From: UBA7477 sp045602925
GTDB taxonomy: Bacteria > Bacillota > Clostridia > Oscillospirales > Ruminococcaceae
Reading direction: 5' to 3'
Assembly (NCBI GenBank): GCA_045602925.1
Contig: JAZSCN010000010.1
Span: forward strand, 1-64,000
Length of the DNA stretch: 64,000 nucleotides
Shown: piece after piece, positions 24,131 through 32,802 of the stretch
How the letters are laid out: each line of letters begins with the position of its first letter
Position numbering within the stretch: the first letter of the stretch is position 1
Translations under genes and position numbers: made by a program
Notes under the pieces: model-generated
The model's database searches: none
The model's input: the letters and a program-made list of their open reading frames with translations, nothing else
Told to the model about the DNA's origin: nothing

Positions 24131-25396
24131 ATGAGAACAAGACTTTATAATGCGAAGATTCTAAGTAAGGATATGTCCATTACCGAAGGTGAAGTATGGG
24201 TAACAGACGATAAGATTTCCTACATCGGCGATAAAAAGCCTGCAGACGAGGCTTTCGATAACGAATACGATATAAAAGGCAACCTGCTTATGCCTTCCTT
24301 CAAGAACTGCCATACACATTCGGCTATGACTTTTCTGCGTTCTTATGCCGATGACCTTCCACTCCAGGAATGGCTGTTCCAGAAGGTCTTTCCACAAGAG
24401 GCAAAGCTGAACGGCGACAGAGTGTATAAGTTCACCAGAGTTGCAATTTTAGAATATCTGACAAGTGGCGTTACCTCGGCCTTCGATATGTATTTTTACC
24501 TGGATGACTATGTAAGAGCCTGCACAGAGATGGGCTTTAGAAGTGTATTGTGTGGTGGAGTGTGTGGAGACGATAAGGCAGAGGACTTAGAGAACCGCTT
24601 CAATAAGTTCAACGCAGTTAGCCCGCTTATCTCATATAAGCTCGGACTTCACTCGGAGTATCTCTCTCCGCTTTCGCTCATAAAGGACGTCGCAAGCCTT
24701 GCACAGAAATATAAGGCACCGGTGTATATGCATAACTCAGAAACTCAGCGTGAGGTAGATGAGTGTATCGAAAGATACGGTATGACCCCGACTCAAACCC
24801 TCTACGAAAACGGCATATTTGAGTATGGTGGCGGCGGCTTCCATTGCAACTTCTTAAGTGATAGGGACTTTGAGATTTTTAAGGAGAAAAAGCTGTGGGC
24901 TGTCACAAACCCTTCTTCAAATCTGAAGCTTTCAAGTGGTATAGCACCAATCCAGAGAATGCTCAGCGAGGGCGTAAATATCGCAATAGGTACAGACGGT
25001 CCTGCAAGTAATAACTGCCTTGATATGTTCAGAGAAATGTTCTTGGTAACAGCCCTTCAAAAGCTCGCAACAGGCGATGCGTCAGCTTGTCCTGCGCAGG
25101 ATGTCCTAAAAATGGCTGCCTTCGACGGCGCAAGTGCAATGGGGCTCACAAACTGCGACAGCCTCGAGGTCGGCAAGCAGGCAGATATTATCGAAATCGA
25201 CCTGAACCAGCCTAATATGCAGCCACTCCATAATATCGTCAAGAATATAGTCTATAGTGGTAGCAAGCAGAATGTCAAGATGACAATGTGCGCAGGTAAG
25301 GTTCTTTACAGAAACGGCGAATTCTTCGTGGGAGCTTCCCCAGAGAGTATCTACGAGCAGGCAAACACAGCTGTCAAGGAGCTGCTCAGCGAATAA
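24131..25396 (+). CDS. mtaD: MTA/SAH deaminase-type amidohydrolase
   Basis: 421 residues. Deaminates S-adenosylhomocysteine, methylthioadenosine or 5'-deoxyadenosine to the inosyl forms. Metal-binding and catalytic motifs: NCHTHSAMTFLRSYADDLPLQEWLF, LHSEYLSP, a His-Asn-Ser-Glu pair (YMHNSETQREV), FHCNFLSD and GTDGPASNN. Twenty base pairs after punA with GAAGGAG as ribosome site. The products would feed directly into the phosphorylase. The exact substrate preference cannot be told from sequence. Confidence 0.9.
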   Translation: MRTRLYNAKILSKDMSITEGEVWVTDDKISYIGDKKPADEAFDNEYDIKGNLLMPSFKNCHTHSAMTFLRSYADDLPLQEWLFQKVFPQEAKLNGDRVYKFTRVAILEYLTSGVTSAFDMYFYLDDYVRACTEMGFRSVLCGGVCGDDKAEDLENRFNKFNAVSPLISYKLGLHSEYLSPLSLIKDVASLAQKYKAPVYMHNSETQREVDECIERYGMTPTQTLYENGIFEYGGGGFHCNFLSDRDFEIFKEKKLWAVTNPSSNLKLSSGIAPIQRMLSEGVNIAIGTDGPASNNCLDMFREMFLVTALQKLATGDASACPAQDVLKMAAFDGASAMGLTNCDSLEVGKQADIIEIDLNQPNMQPLHNIVKNIVYSGSKQNVKMTMCAGKVLYRNGEFFVGASPESIYEQANTAVKELLSE

Positions 25397-25403
25397 TAGT
25401 CTA

Positions 25404-25443
25404 AGGGTATCGAAGAATGAAAATCCGATACCCTCTTGTTTTA
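25404..25443 (+). terminator. Terminator of the purine-salvage operon
   Basis: AGGGTATCG (25404-25412) pairs with CGATACCCT (25426-25434), followed by CTTGTTTTA. Confidence 0.85.
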
Positions 25444-25464
25444 TATAGAAATATAAATAGTATA

Positions 25465-26058
25465 TTACCTCGGAGTAAGAACAAGTGGTTGAATTTGCTT
25501 GCCCTCTAAAGCCGAGATTATTGTGTCAGGTACAAGCTCAAAATGAGAAATCATAGAGAGTGGCTTTGACTTGTAGTCATCCTGCCCGAACGGTACAAAG
25601 TATATGTTCTTACGACAAAGAAGCTCGCCGATGTTTTTTGCACTCGTGCCAAGTGCGTCGTTTGTCGCTATCGCTAAAATAACCGGCAGGCGATTTCTGA
25701 TGTGCGATTTTACAGCCATAGTAACAGTCGAATCGGTGATTCCGTGGCAGATTTTAGAGAGCGTGTTTGATGTGCAGGGCATCACAACTAATGCGTCCAG
25801 CATCTTTTTGGGGCCGATTGGTTCGGCGTCCGGTATAGTCAAAATTGCCTTTTTGCCACAAATCGACTCTAGACGAGCAAGGTTTTCATGCGCCTTTCCA
25901 AAGCGAGTCGATGCGGTGCTTGCCACCTGCGACATTATCGGATAAAGCTCGCAGCCAAGCTCCGAGAGAACCTCGAGCTGCCGAAAGCTCTCTGCAAAAG
26001 TACAAAAAGAACCACACATAGCTACGCCAACCCTGACGCCATTTAGTCTGTCATGCAT
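25465..26058 (-). CDS. dpaB: Dipicolinate synthase subunit B
   Basis: 197 residues, flavoprotein fold (VGVAMCGSFCTFAESFRQLEVL; MCGS and MPCTSNTLSKICHGITDSTVTMAVKSHIRN). With DpaA it makes dipicolinic acid in the mother cell of sporulating cells, the spore-core chelator needed for heat resistance. The start is the ATG at 26058, 5 bases after AAGGGG; a GTG at 26067 is possible. Its start overlaps by 8 bp the stop of a 29-codon dpaA 3' fragment (26051-26140), the normal coupling of a dpaAB operon. In the present arrangement no promoter is seen directly upstream, so expression probably depends on excision of the intervening element. Confidence 0.93.
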   Translation of the reverse strand: MHDRLNGVRVGVAMCGSFCTFAESFRQLEVLSELGCELYPIMSQVASTASTRFGKAHENLARLESICGKKAILTIPDAEPIGPKKMLDALVVMPCTSNTLSKICHGITDSTVTMAVKSHIRNRLPVILAIATNDALGTSAKNIGELLCRKNIYFVPFGQDDYKSKPLSMISHFELVPDTIISALEGKQIQPLVLTPR

Positions 26059-26140
26059 CGCCGCCACCCCTTTCCTCGATGATGTTCAGTATCGTCTCGG
26101 CGATAATTTCGCCCGAGGTTATTGGGGCGACCTTTCCCGG
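26051..26140 (-). pseudogene. dpaA: 3' end of dpaA, separated from the rest of the gene
   Basis: Read on the minus strand from CCG at 26140, this gives PGKVAPITSGEIIAETIL followed by NIIEERGGGDA and a stop. This matches the conserved C-terminus of dipicolinate synthase subunit A, and it overlaps the dpaB start by 8 bp. No start codon or ribosome site lies in this frame. It is in frame with the truncated dpaA at 33897-34763 when the two junctions are joined at the common CC dinucleotide. Confidence 0.88.
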
Positions 26141-26163
26141 ATGAAAGAAAATGACTTGCGAAA
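26118..26163. other. Left attachment junction of the dpaA element
   Basis: Centre GG at 26139-26140 (plus strand). The outer arm is 26118-26138 (dpaA 3' part), the inner arm 26141-26163 (ATGAAAGAAAATGACTTGCG, then AAA). The outer arm, reverse-complemented, matches the outer arm of the right junction at 13 of 21 positions. The inner arm matches the reverse complement of the right inner arm at 15 of 23. Confidence 0.8.
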
Positions 26164-26176
26164 ATATTAAGATGGA

Positions 26177-26194
26177 CGCTTAAACGTTTAAGCG
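26177..26194. promoter_or_regulatory. 18-bp perfect palindrome, LacI-type operator candidate
   Basis: CGCTTAAACGTTTAAGCG is a perfect palindrome with an AAACGTTT core, typical of LacI-family operators. It lies just inside the element, about 415 bp upstream of the lacI-type gene. A second AAACGTTT palindrome lies at the other sugar operon (39490-39501). Confidence 0.55.
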
Positions 26195-26608
26195 AGAAAG
26201 CACGCAAAATCAAGCTTCTTGAAGGGGTAATGGTGAATATATACAAAATTATTAAACAGCCTGTGCTGACTCTATATGATAATTTTTCCATTTATGGATA
26301 AAATCTGCCAAATCTGCATATAAATGTAAGAAAAATAACGATTACATAGCGAATTATTGCCGATTTCTAAACCAATTGTTATAATGTTCTTATCAAAAAC
26401 CAATTTAAATATTACAAATCGGTAACAAAACGTTATATATTGTTAGCAAGATGCACAAAAGATTTGAAATAGTTTTGTGGGAATTAACATAATTGATTAC
26501 AGAATTAAAAAAAACGAAGAAAAAACTTGAATTTGAAGCAGGAATATTGTATATTTTTAATACGGAAACGATTTAGGACGATACGAGACTGTAAGGAGGC
26601 GGAACACT
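26195..26608 (+). promoter_or_regulatory. Control region of the lacI-sugar transporter genes
   Basis: About 400 bp of AT-rich DNA without a gene. A promoter candidate is TTGAAT (26527-26532), 17-bp spacer, TATATT (26550-26555), followed by GGAAACGATTT (26564-26574) over the expected start, a possible operator half matching the AAACG core. Another AAACGTTA is near 26434. Ribosome site AAGGAGG at 26593-26599. Confidence 0.55.
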
Positions 26609-27607
26609 TTGGTTTCACTAAAGGACATATCCGCTAGATGTGGAGTTTCGGTCGCAACAGTCAGTAAAGCACTTAACGGTCACAAGGACGTTAGCGAGGC
26701 TACAAGAGAGCGACTCGTAAAGGTTGCTAAGGAGATGGGCTACTTCCCGAACTCCCAGGCCAGAGCACTTAAGACCAACCGTACATATAATATCGGCGTT
26801 GTCTATCTCGACGCTGCCGACAGTGGTCTTACACATGAGTTCTTTGCAAAGGTGCTTAATTCCTTTAAAACAGCTTGCGAAACCTTTGGCTATGATGTTA
26901 CCTTTATTAACAAGAACATAGGCGGTCGTGATATGACAGCTTATGAGCATTGTAAGTACAGAAGCATCGACGGAGTGCTCATTGCTTGCACCGAGTTCAC
27001 CAGCCAGGATGTATACGAGCTTGTTAATTCCGATATACCGATAGTTACTATAGACCATATGTTTGAATGTAAGTCGGCAATTCTTTCCGACAACGCAGCC
27101 GGTATGGGAGCACTTGTTGAATATGTATTCAATAAGGGCCATAGAAAAATCGGTTTTATCCAGGGCAATAAATCCTCAGTCGCAGAGAAGCGACTCGCAG
27201 CGTTCGTGAAGACCTGTCAGGCCTTCGGAATTCAAGTGGTAGACGAGTACCTCGTACCGGGCGACTTCCATAACGCTGACGTAACTTACGATAGGACAAA
27301 ACAGCTTATGTCGCTGCCGGAGCCGCCAACCTGCATATTTATGCCGGATGACTTCTCAGCAATAGGCGGTCTGAACGCCCTGAATGATATGGGACTTAAA
27401 GTCCCGGAAGATGTATCAATAGTCGGCTACGACGGAATAAGCCTCTCACAGGTTATATCTCCAAGGCTGACGACCTACCGCCAGGACACAAACAAGATTG
27501 GATATCTTGCAGCAAAAAGGCTGGTAGAGTTAATTGAGAACCCTCAAACCTTTAACGAGGTTTTATTAGTAGACGGTGAGCTTTTAGAGGGGGAAACCGT
27601 CAAATAA
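26609..27607 (+). CDS. LacI-family transcriptional regulator
   Basis: 332 residues. The N-terminal helix-turn-helix and hinge are textbook LacI: SLKDISARCGVSVATVSKALNGHKDVS, then a periplasmic-binding-protein-like sensor domain (VDEYLVPGDFH; CIFMPDDFSAIGGLNALNDMG; VSIVGYDGISLSQVISPRLTTY). Starts at a TTG (26609), about 9 bases after AAGGAGG. It directly precedes the binding-protein and permease genes, which it probably controls in response to the transported sugar. All lie inside the dpaA element. Confidence 0.94.
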   Translation: MVSLKDISARCGVSVATVSKALNGHKDVSEATRERLVKVAKEMGYFPNSQARALKTNRTYNIGVVYLDAADSGLTHEFFAKVLNSFKTACETFGYDVTFINKNIGGRDMTAYEHCKYRSIDGVLIACTEFTSQDVYELVNSDIPIVTIDHMFECKSAILSDNAAGMGALVEYVFNKGHRKIGFIQGNKSSVAEKRLAAFVKTCQAFGIQVVDEYLVPGDFHNADVTYDRTKQLMSLPEPPTCIFMPDDFSAIGGLNALNDMGLKVPEDVSIVGYDGISLSQVISPRLTTYRQDTNKIGYLAAKRLVELIENPQTFNEVLLVDGELLEGETVK

Positions 27608-27664
27608 ATTAAGGCATTAATAAACAATTATACTAATGCACACAATTTAAGGAGGAAGATTTCA

Positions 27665-29095
27665 ATGAACAAACTTAAGAGAGTTCTCTCAGGAACACTC
27701 GCACTTGCTATGGCAGCTTCAATGCTCACAGCTTGTGGCGGCGATGATTCTTCAGCTTCATCTGCAGCTCCAGCTGATAGCACAAGCACACCATCAGGCG
27801 ACTCAAGCGCAGCTACACCAAGCGGCGAAAAGGTAACCATCAAGGTTTACACATTCACAAACGAAACACAGGGCATGCTCGACAGATACAAGGAACAGCA
27901 TCCTGAAGTAAATGTTGACTTCGAAGTAACACTTGAAGCTACAGCATCTACTTACATCCAGAAGGTTTCTTCTGCACTCGCTAGCGAGTCAGATGCTCCA
28001 GACCTCTTCCTTGCTGACGCTGACTATGCACAGCTTTTCGCAGGTCTCGAAGGAACAGCTACACTTGAAGAGCTCGGCGTTGAGTTCGACGAGAGCGACT
28101 ACTATGCTTACATGCTCGACTTCACAACAGTTGATGGCAAGAGAATGGCTATTTCTCACCAGGCAGCTCCAGGTGCTGTATTCTACAGAACTGACTATGC
28201 TGAAGAATACCTCGGAGTTAAGACTCCTGAAGAGATGCAGGCTAAGATTTCTACATGGGATGGATTCAAGGAAGTTGCTAAGACACTTGCTGATAACGAC
28301 ATCTACATGATTTCTGGTACAGACGAACTTAAGAGATGCTTCATGGCTAACAGAAAGTCTGCTTGGGTTGACGAAAACCTCAAGTATCAGCTCGACGAAG
28401 ATCTCGTTAAGCAGTACCTCCAGGTAACATATGACCTCAACGACATGGGTGCTACATCTTCAGAAGCTGCTACACAGTGGCAGTCTGACTGGTACACAGG
28501 CATGGTTGACGGCGTATTCTGCTACTTCGGATGCACATGGTACCTCCACTACACAATCAAGCCAAACTGTCTCGCTACCAAGACTGGTGCTGCTGACGAA
28601 GAAGGCAACCCAACAGTTGCTGACTCTGACTACGTTGTAGGCAACGGTTCATTCGGTAAGTGGGGCATGGTACAGGGCCCAATGGCTTACTTCTGGGGCG
28701 GTACATGGTGGTACGGTTCCGATAAGTGTGCAGCTGACGAAGCTAAGAAGGCAATCGTTGCTGACGTTATCGAATTCTACACAGCTGATGCTGAAGCTAT
28801 GACTGACTACGCTAAGTCCTCTGGAGACTTCGTTTCTAAGATTTCTGTAGTTGACGCTATCAAGAATGACGAAGCATTCAACAACCCATTCCTCGGTGGC
28901 CAGAACCACTACGTATTCTTTGCTGATGCAGCTAAGAACGTAAACGCTAAGACAATGTGCAGATACGATGATACATTCAACTCTGCAGTTGACGTAGCTA
29001 CAAAGGCATTCATCATCGAAGGCGCTTCAATCGACGAAGCTGTAGAAAAGATCTACACAGAAGCTCAGTCTAACCTCGAAGGCCTTAGCAAGTAA
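27665..29095 (+). CDS. Sugar ABC transporter substrate-binding lipoprotein
   Basis: 476 residues. Lipoprotein signal ending SMLTACGG (lipidated Cys near residue 24), a Ser/Ala/Thr-rich linker of about 30 residues, and a family-1 extracellular binding domain (KVTIKVYTFTNETQGMLDRYKEQHPEV; DAPDLFLADADYAQLF). Tryptophan-rich segments (YFWGGTWWYGSD) fit carbohydrate stacking. Codon use is strongly biased, as in nifJ, so it is highly expressed. AAGGAGG precedes the ATG. A strong hairpin separates it from the permeases. The ligand is unknown. Confidence 0.93.
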   Translation: MNKLKRVLSGTLALAMAASMLTACGGDDSSASSAAPADSTSTPSGDSSAATPSGEKVTIKVYTFTNETQGMLDRYKEQHPEVNVDFEVTLEATASTYIQKVSSALASESDAPDLFLADADYAQLFAGLEGTATLEELGVEFDESDYYAYMLDFTTVDGKRMAISHQAAPGAVFYRTDYAEEYLGVKTPEEMQAKISTWDGFKEVAKTLADNDIYMISGTDELKRCFMANRKSAWVDENLKYQLDEDLVKQYLQVTYDLNDMGATSSEAATQWQSDWYTGMVDGVFCYFGCTWYLHYTIKPNCLATKTGAADEEGNPTVADSDYVVGNGSFGKWGMVQGPMAYFWGGTWWYGSDKCAADEAKKAIVADVIEFYTADAEAMTDYAKSSGDFVSKISVVDAIKNDEAFNNPFLGGQNHYVFFADAAKNVNAKTMCRYDDTFNSAVDVATKAFIIEGASIDEAVEKIYTEAQSNLEGLSK

Positions 29096-29138
29096 TTTAA
29101 ATCTAGTTTAAATTTACTAAAAACATAACTCGCAAACT

Positions 29139-29173
29139 AGACGGGTGGGTCAGCCCACCCGTCTTTAGTTTTC
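29139..29173 (+). terminator. Intercistronic terminator/attenuator after the binding protein
   Basis: GACGGGTGGG (29140-29149) pairs with CCCACCCGTC (29154-29163), followed by TTTAGTTTT. It probably gives high binding-protein and lower permease expression from one operon. Confidence 0.85.
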
Positions 29174-29201
29174 GGTATCAAACAAAGTAGGAGTGTGAAA
29201 A

Positions 29202-30212
29202 ATGGCTTCAACTAAAAGAAAACGCGCTAGAAGAAAACGCGCTAGACTTGAAAAGAACCATTGGGGTTACATTTTCATTGCCCCGTTCTTTATTGCCTAC
29301 TTAGTTTTCCAGATTGTGCCGCTCGTTGACACTTTCCGTTACTCTCTTACAAATGCTAAGGCATGGTTTATGGACCCAAGCCAGAACTTTGATTTTGTTG
29401 GTATTGACCAGTTCAAGACCGTTCTCGCTGACGTAAACTTTAAGACTGCAATGTATAACACACCAGTAATGTGGCTGATGGGCTTTATCCCACAGCTCGG
29501 TATGGCTTTACTTCTTGCAGCTTGGTTTACAAACGAAAAGATTAGAGTTAAGGGCCAGGGCTTCTTCAAGGTTGTATTCTATATGCCTAATATCATGACA
29601 GCAACCACAGTTGGTCTGCTCTTCTTGGCATTTATCCGTAGAAACGGTTTTATCCACAATTTTGCGATATCAATCGGCTATCTCGAGAACGAACGTAAGG
29701 CATTCGCAAGTGAATGGTTCGGTCGAGGACTTATAGCATTTATCCAGTGGTGGATGTGGTACGGTCAGACTATGATTGTACTTATCGCTGGTATCCTCGG
29801 CATTAATCCATCATTCTTCGAAGCTGCTTCTATCGACGGAGCAACCGGCTTCCAGACATTCAGAAAGATTACATTGCCGCTTATTAGACCTATCATGACT
29901 TACACACTTGTTACATCGCTCATCGGTGGTTTCCAGATGTTCGACGTTCCAAATATGTTTGTTGAAGGTAATAACTCGGCAGCGTTCAGTGCTCATGTAA
30001 CAACTATCGTTATCTACATCAAGAGAATCGGTTACTCCGGTACATTCTCTGTAGGTAAGGCATGTGCTGCATCACTGTTGCTGTTCTTTGTTACTGCCGT
30101 TATCGCTCTCTTCCTCTTCTGGATTATGAGAGATAAGGACGCAGAAAAGGCTAGAAAGGCCGCTAAGAAGCGCGCTAAGGAACAGGCAGCTTTGGAAGGA
30201 GGTAATATTTAA
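29202..30212 (+). CDS. Carbohydrate ABC transporter permease (MalF/UgpA type)
   Basis: 336 residues, six predicted membrane helices. The coupling (EAA) loop reads EAASIDGATGFQTFRKITLPLI near residues 207-226. The basic N-terminus contains a direct repeat from a tandem 15-bp duplication (29216-29247, RKRARRKRAR). It ends with a Lys/Arg/Ala-rich tail and overlaps the next permease by 1 bp. No ATPase is encoded in this operon; the MalK-type protein at 34933 is the likely energiser. Confidence 0.94.
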   Translation: MASTKRKRARRKRARLEKNHWGYIFIAPFFIAYLVFQIVPLVDTFRYSLTNAKAWFMDPSQNFDFVGIDQFKTVLADVNFKTAMYNTPVMWLMGFIPQLGMALLLAAWFTNEKIRVKGQGFFKVVFYMPNIMTATTVGLLFLAFIRRNGFIHNFAISIGYLENERKAFASEWFGRGLIAFIQWWMWYGQTMIVLIAGILGINPSFFEAASIDGATGFQTFRKITLPLIRPIMTYTLVTSLIGGFQMFDVPNMFVEGNNSAAFSAHVTTIVIYIKRIGYSGTFSVGKACAASLLLFFVTAVIALFLFWIMRDKDAEKARKAAKKRAKEQAALEGGNI

Positions 30213-31135
30213 TGGCTAATTATTCTGGTACAGTAAAGACTGTAAAGGGCGGTTACCATTTCCGTATTACCTTGGTAAAGATTTTTGTATACATTATTTG
30301 TATCTTCCTTACCATCCTTTCAATCGCACCTTTCATTATCATGTTGTTTAATGCTTCTAAGGACAGAATTGAGGTTCAGAAGGGCGTTCTTAACTGGGCA
30401 CCTGAAATCAAGAACAAGACAATTGTTTCTCTCCTCCCTTCAAAGTCCTTCATCCAGAATGGTAAGTACCTCCTTACTTCTAAGGCACTCGGACTTCCAT
30501 TCGGCAGAGGCTTCTTAAACTCATTCTTTATCGCTGCAGGTGCTACACTTCTTTCAGTGTACTTCTCAGCTCTCACAGCTTATGGCTTCGCTGTTTACAG
30601 ATTCAAGCTCAATAAGCTTCTCTATGGATTCATTATGTTAATCCAGATGGTACCTACACAGGTTACTATGATTAGTTTTGTTGAAATGATGTACAAGTGG
30701 CATCTCACCAACAGCTACATTCCTTTCATCGTTCCAGCTATCGCAGCTCCAGGTACAGTATTCTTCCTGAGGCAATATATGTCGTCGGCGTTGTCGATTG
30801 ACATGGTAGAAGCGGGACGAATCGACGGATGTTCTGAATTTGGTATCTTCAACAGACTCGTTCTTCCAATACTTAAGCCAGGTATGGCAACAATGGCTAT
30901 CTTTGCGATGGTTACTAACTGGAACAACTACCTCTTGCCATCAATTCTCCTTGATGACCTGAATATGTCAACAGTTCCAGTCCTCGTTGGTAAGCTCAAT
31001 GGTAATAAGTACTCAACCGAGTTCGGTGCAGTATATTGGGGTCTCTCGCTTACAGCGGTTCCTCTTATCGTATTCTACCTCGCACTCTCCAAGTACATTA
31101 TCGCCGGTGTTGCTCTCGGTGGCGTAAAGGAATAA
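30212..31135 (+). CDS. Carbohydrate ABC transporter permease (MalG/UgpE type)
   Basis: 307 residues, six predicted helices. EAA loop VEAGRIDGCSEFGIFNRLVL, typical of the second permease of CUT1 sugar importers. Its start overlaps the stop of the preceding permease (TAATG type) after GGAGG. Forms the membrane channel with it. Ends in GVALGGVKE. Confidence 0.94.
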   Translation: MANYSGTVKTVKGGYHFRITLVKIFVYIICIFLTILSIAPFIIMLFNASKDRIEVQKGVLNWAPEIKNKTIVSLLPSKSFIQNGKYLLTSKALGLPFGRGFLNSFFIAAGATLLSVYFSALTAYGFAVYRFKLNKLLYGFIMLIQMVPTQVTMISFVEMMYKWHLTNSYIPFIVPAIAAPGTVFFLRQYMSSALSIDMVEAGRIDGCSEFGIFNRLVLPILKPGMATMAIFAMVTNWNNYLLPSILLDDLNMSTVPVLVGKLNGNKYSTEFGAVYWGLSLTAVPLIVFYLALSKYIIAGVALGGVKE

Positions 31136-31216
31136 GTGTATTAGTTATTTATATGCTTTCAGTAATGAAAGCGCAAAAAGAAATTTCAGCCCTCACCTTT
31201 CGGCGAGGGCTTTTCT

Positions 31217-32647
31217 TTATCTCCATATAAGCTTGATTGTGTCCGATGAAATCTCGATTCGAGCGATTAGTAGCGTAACAATTCGCCTGCGTATGTCAAA
31301 GTCAAGCTCGCTGAAATTTACAGTCTCGCTACCCTTAGGGGTGGCAGGCTGATTTTTTGTGACAAGATACCGACGCTTTAAGCTCTCTAGCCTTTGCAAC
31401 TCGGCTGTAAGAAAATCTCCACTCGATGCTTCAACTCGGCGTTTTGCATCTTCAAGCTCAATTAGAGCCTCGGAACGTCCCGCACAGCCACTACGCGAAG
31501 CTACAGCTACGCCGTGCCGGTCTTCCAGAGCTCGTAAACGTTCGCAAATAAGAGGCGCTATAATGCGTTCTAGCTCGTCTGCAGTGACGCAGGGCTTCTC
31601 GTTGCATAAATGAAGCTTGCGCCCACGACAGCATAGGTATATGCGATTTCTGTAAGCCTTTGTATAAAACGAATACCCGCAGCTGCATTTCATAACCCCT
31701 TGAAGCCAGCTTGGTGTCGACTTTTCTGTAATAAAAGAAGGCGTGTACCTGCGACGCTGAGCTTCAAGCCAAAGCTCCGAGGGGATTATTCCGTCGTGTA
31801 AGCCGATAGAAATATTCTCACCGTAAAACGAAGTGTGCTTAGCACCTCTGCGATTTTCTCTGCTCGAGTAACCTATAAGCCCGTGAGTTCCATCGAACAA
31901 GGCTTTGTCGCTGTGTATGTTACAACCCTGCGAGCTGAGAAAATCGTATGTGTCAGCGTCAGCCATAACGTAAGTGGGCGAGCGTAATATTCTCCTCACC
32001 GAGCTTGCTGTCCAGCCACCACCACGCCTTCCCTTAAAGCCATTATCGTTGAGGTGTGCCGCTATCGCATTTATGCTCATTAGTGAGTGGGTGTAAAGTC
32101 GGTAGATTTTTTCAACAAGATAGGCGTCGCTGTTTTTAACAAAATATGCCGTCTTGTAGCCTAGGTGGAAAGTTTCTTTCTTGTCATAACCAAGAGGTGC
32201 GTATCCACCGAGATATAGTCCCAGCCTTGCTCGTGCGTGGTAATTGTCTGTAACACGCCTGCGAATTGCACCTCTCTCCATTTCTGCAAACATCATAAGA
32301 ATGTTTAGTAGCACGATGCCGGTTTCTGACGAGGTGTCAAAGCCCTCCGTTCTCGAAATCAGCGTAACCCCAAGTTTTTTTAGCTTGTCGGTGAGGAGTA
32401 CAAAATCAATCAGCGAACGGCTTATTCTGTCAAGCCGATATATGATAATTCTGTCAAGCTCGCCCGATTCTGCCAGAGATAGTAGCTCTTTAAATCCGGG
32501 CCTGTTGAGATTTGCACCGGAAAAGCCCTTGTCCGAGAATATGTACGGCTCTTTCCCGGCAAGTGGCATACAATCCTCAATCTGACTTTCTATGCTTATG
32601 CTGTCCTTCTTGTCTGCCGATTGCCTTGCGTAAATTGCACTCCTCAA
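31217..32647 (-). CDS. Large serine recombinase of the dpaA element
   Basis: 476 residues. Resolvase-type catalytic domain with the nucleophile in YARQS (Ser10), DKGFSGANLNRPGF, the YRLDRISRS motif and EMERGAIRRRV. Then a 'recombinase' DNA-binding domain (ALGYDKK-like region, NDNGFKGRRGGGWTASSV, RILRSPTYV), a zinc ribbon (CSCGYSF, then CC and C near residues 318-345) and a C-terminal coiled region. It starts at a TTG at 32647 inside a small upstream ORF, so the two are co-translated. It is the only recombinase in the element and the obvious catalyst for its excision. Upstream is a sigma-E-like promoter. Analogues are the SpoIVCA-type enzymes that excise skin elements. Confidence 0.93.
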   Translation of the reverse strand: MRSAIYARQSADKKDSISIESQIEDCMPLAGKEPYIFSDKGFSGANLNRPGFKELLSLAESGELDRIIIYRLDRISRSLIDFVLLTDKLKKLGVTLISRTEGFDTSSETGIVLLNILMMFAEMERGAIRRRVTDNYHARARLGLYLGGYAPLGYDKKETFHLGYKTAYFVKNSDAYLVEKIYRLYTHSLMSINAIAAHLNDNGFKGRRGGGWTASSVRRILRSPTYVMADADTYDFLSSQGCNIHSDKALFDGTHGLIGYSSRENRRGAKHTSFYGENISIGLHDGIIPSELWLEAQRRRYTPSFITEKSTPSWLQGVMKCSCGYSFYTKAYRNRIYLCCRGRKLHLCNEKPCVTADELERIIAPLICERLRALEDRHGVAVASRSGCAGRSEALIELEDAKRRVEASSGDFLTAELQRLESLKRRYLVTKNQPATPKGSETVNFSELDFDIRRRIVTLLIARIEISSDTIKLIWR

Positions 32648-32747
32648 GCACCTTCAACACCCTTCGATAAGTTGTCTTTGAGTCAGCTTCACCATCATAT
32701 ATGTAAAGGACAAACTTCTCAAAGTCCTCTTTTTTGATAAGCTTCAC
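32577..32747 (-). CDS. Small 56-residue protein upstream of the recombinase (directionality-factor candidate)
   Basis: Starts at a GTG (32747) 7 bases after GGAGGG and reads MKLIKKEDFEKFVLYIYDGE, then ADSKTTYRRVLKVLEECNLR and a basic tail to a TGA at 32577. It overlaps the recombinase start by 71 bp. Helical and charged; no family recognised. As first gene behind the sigma-E-like promoter, tightly coupled to the recombinase, it is a reasonable candidate for the recombination directionality factor needed for excision. That is inference; it could also be only a translational leader for the recombinase. Confidence 0.6.
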   Translation of the reverse strand: MKLIKKEDFEKFVLYIYDGEADSKTTYRRVLKVLEECNLRKAIGRQEGQHKHRKSD

Positions 32748-32773
32748 GAAAATCCCTCCATTTACCTTGTGAT

Positions 32774-32802
32774 ATTATATGCTTTTCCGATTGACAATAT
32801 AG
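32774..32802 (-). promoter_or_regulatory. Sigma-E-like (mother-cell) promoter of the recombinase
   Basis: Minus strand: CTATATT (32796-32802), 14-bp spacer, CATATAAT (32774-32781). This fits the known sigma-E pattern (xATATT, 13-15 bp, CATAxxxT). No acceptable sigma-A -35 lies at 17 bp. Confidence 0.65.

Noticed and set aside
26043..26291. 82-codon minus-strand frame overlapping the dpaA 3' fragment and dpaB start
   Set aside because: It reads the dpaA remnant in the wrong frame (GRPNNLGRN) and crosses the element junction; no ribosome site, no conserved pattern.
29216..29247. Tandem 15-bp repeat in the permease N-terminus as a regulatory repeat
   Set aside because: It is coding (Arg/Lys/Ala repeat) and probably only a small in-frame duplication.
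31217..32647. Recombinase as an isolated phage or ICE remnant unrelated to dpaA
   Set aside because: Junctions with in-frame gene restoration and symmetric att arms tie it to the dpaA interruption; no other phage or conjugation genes are present.
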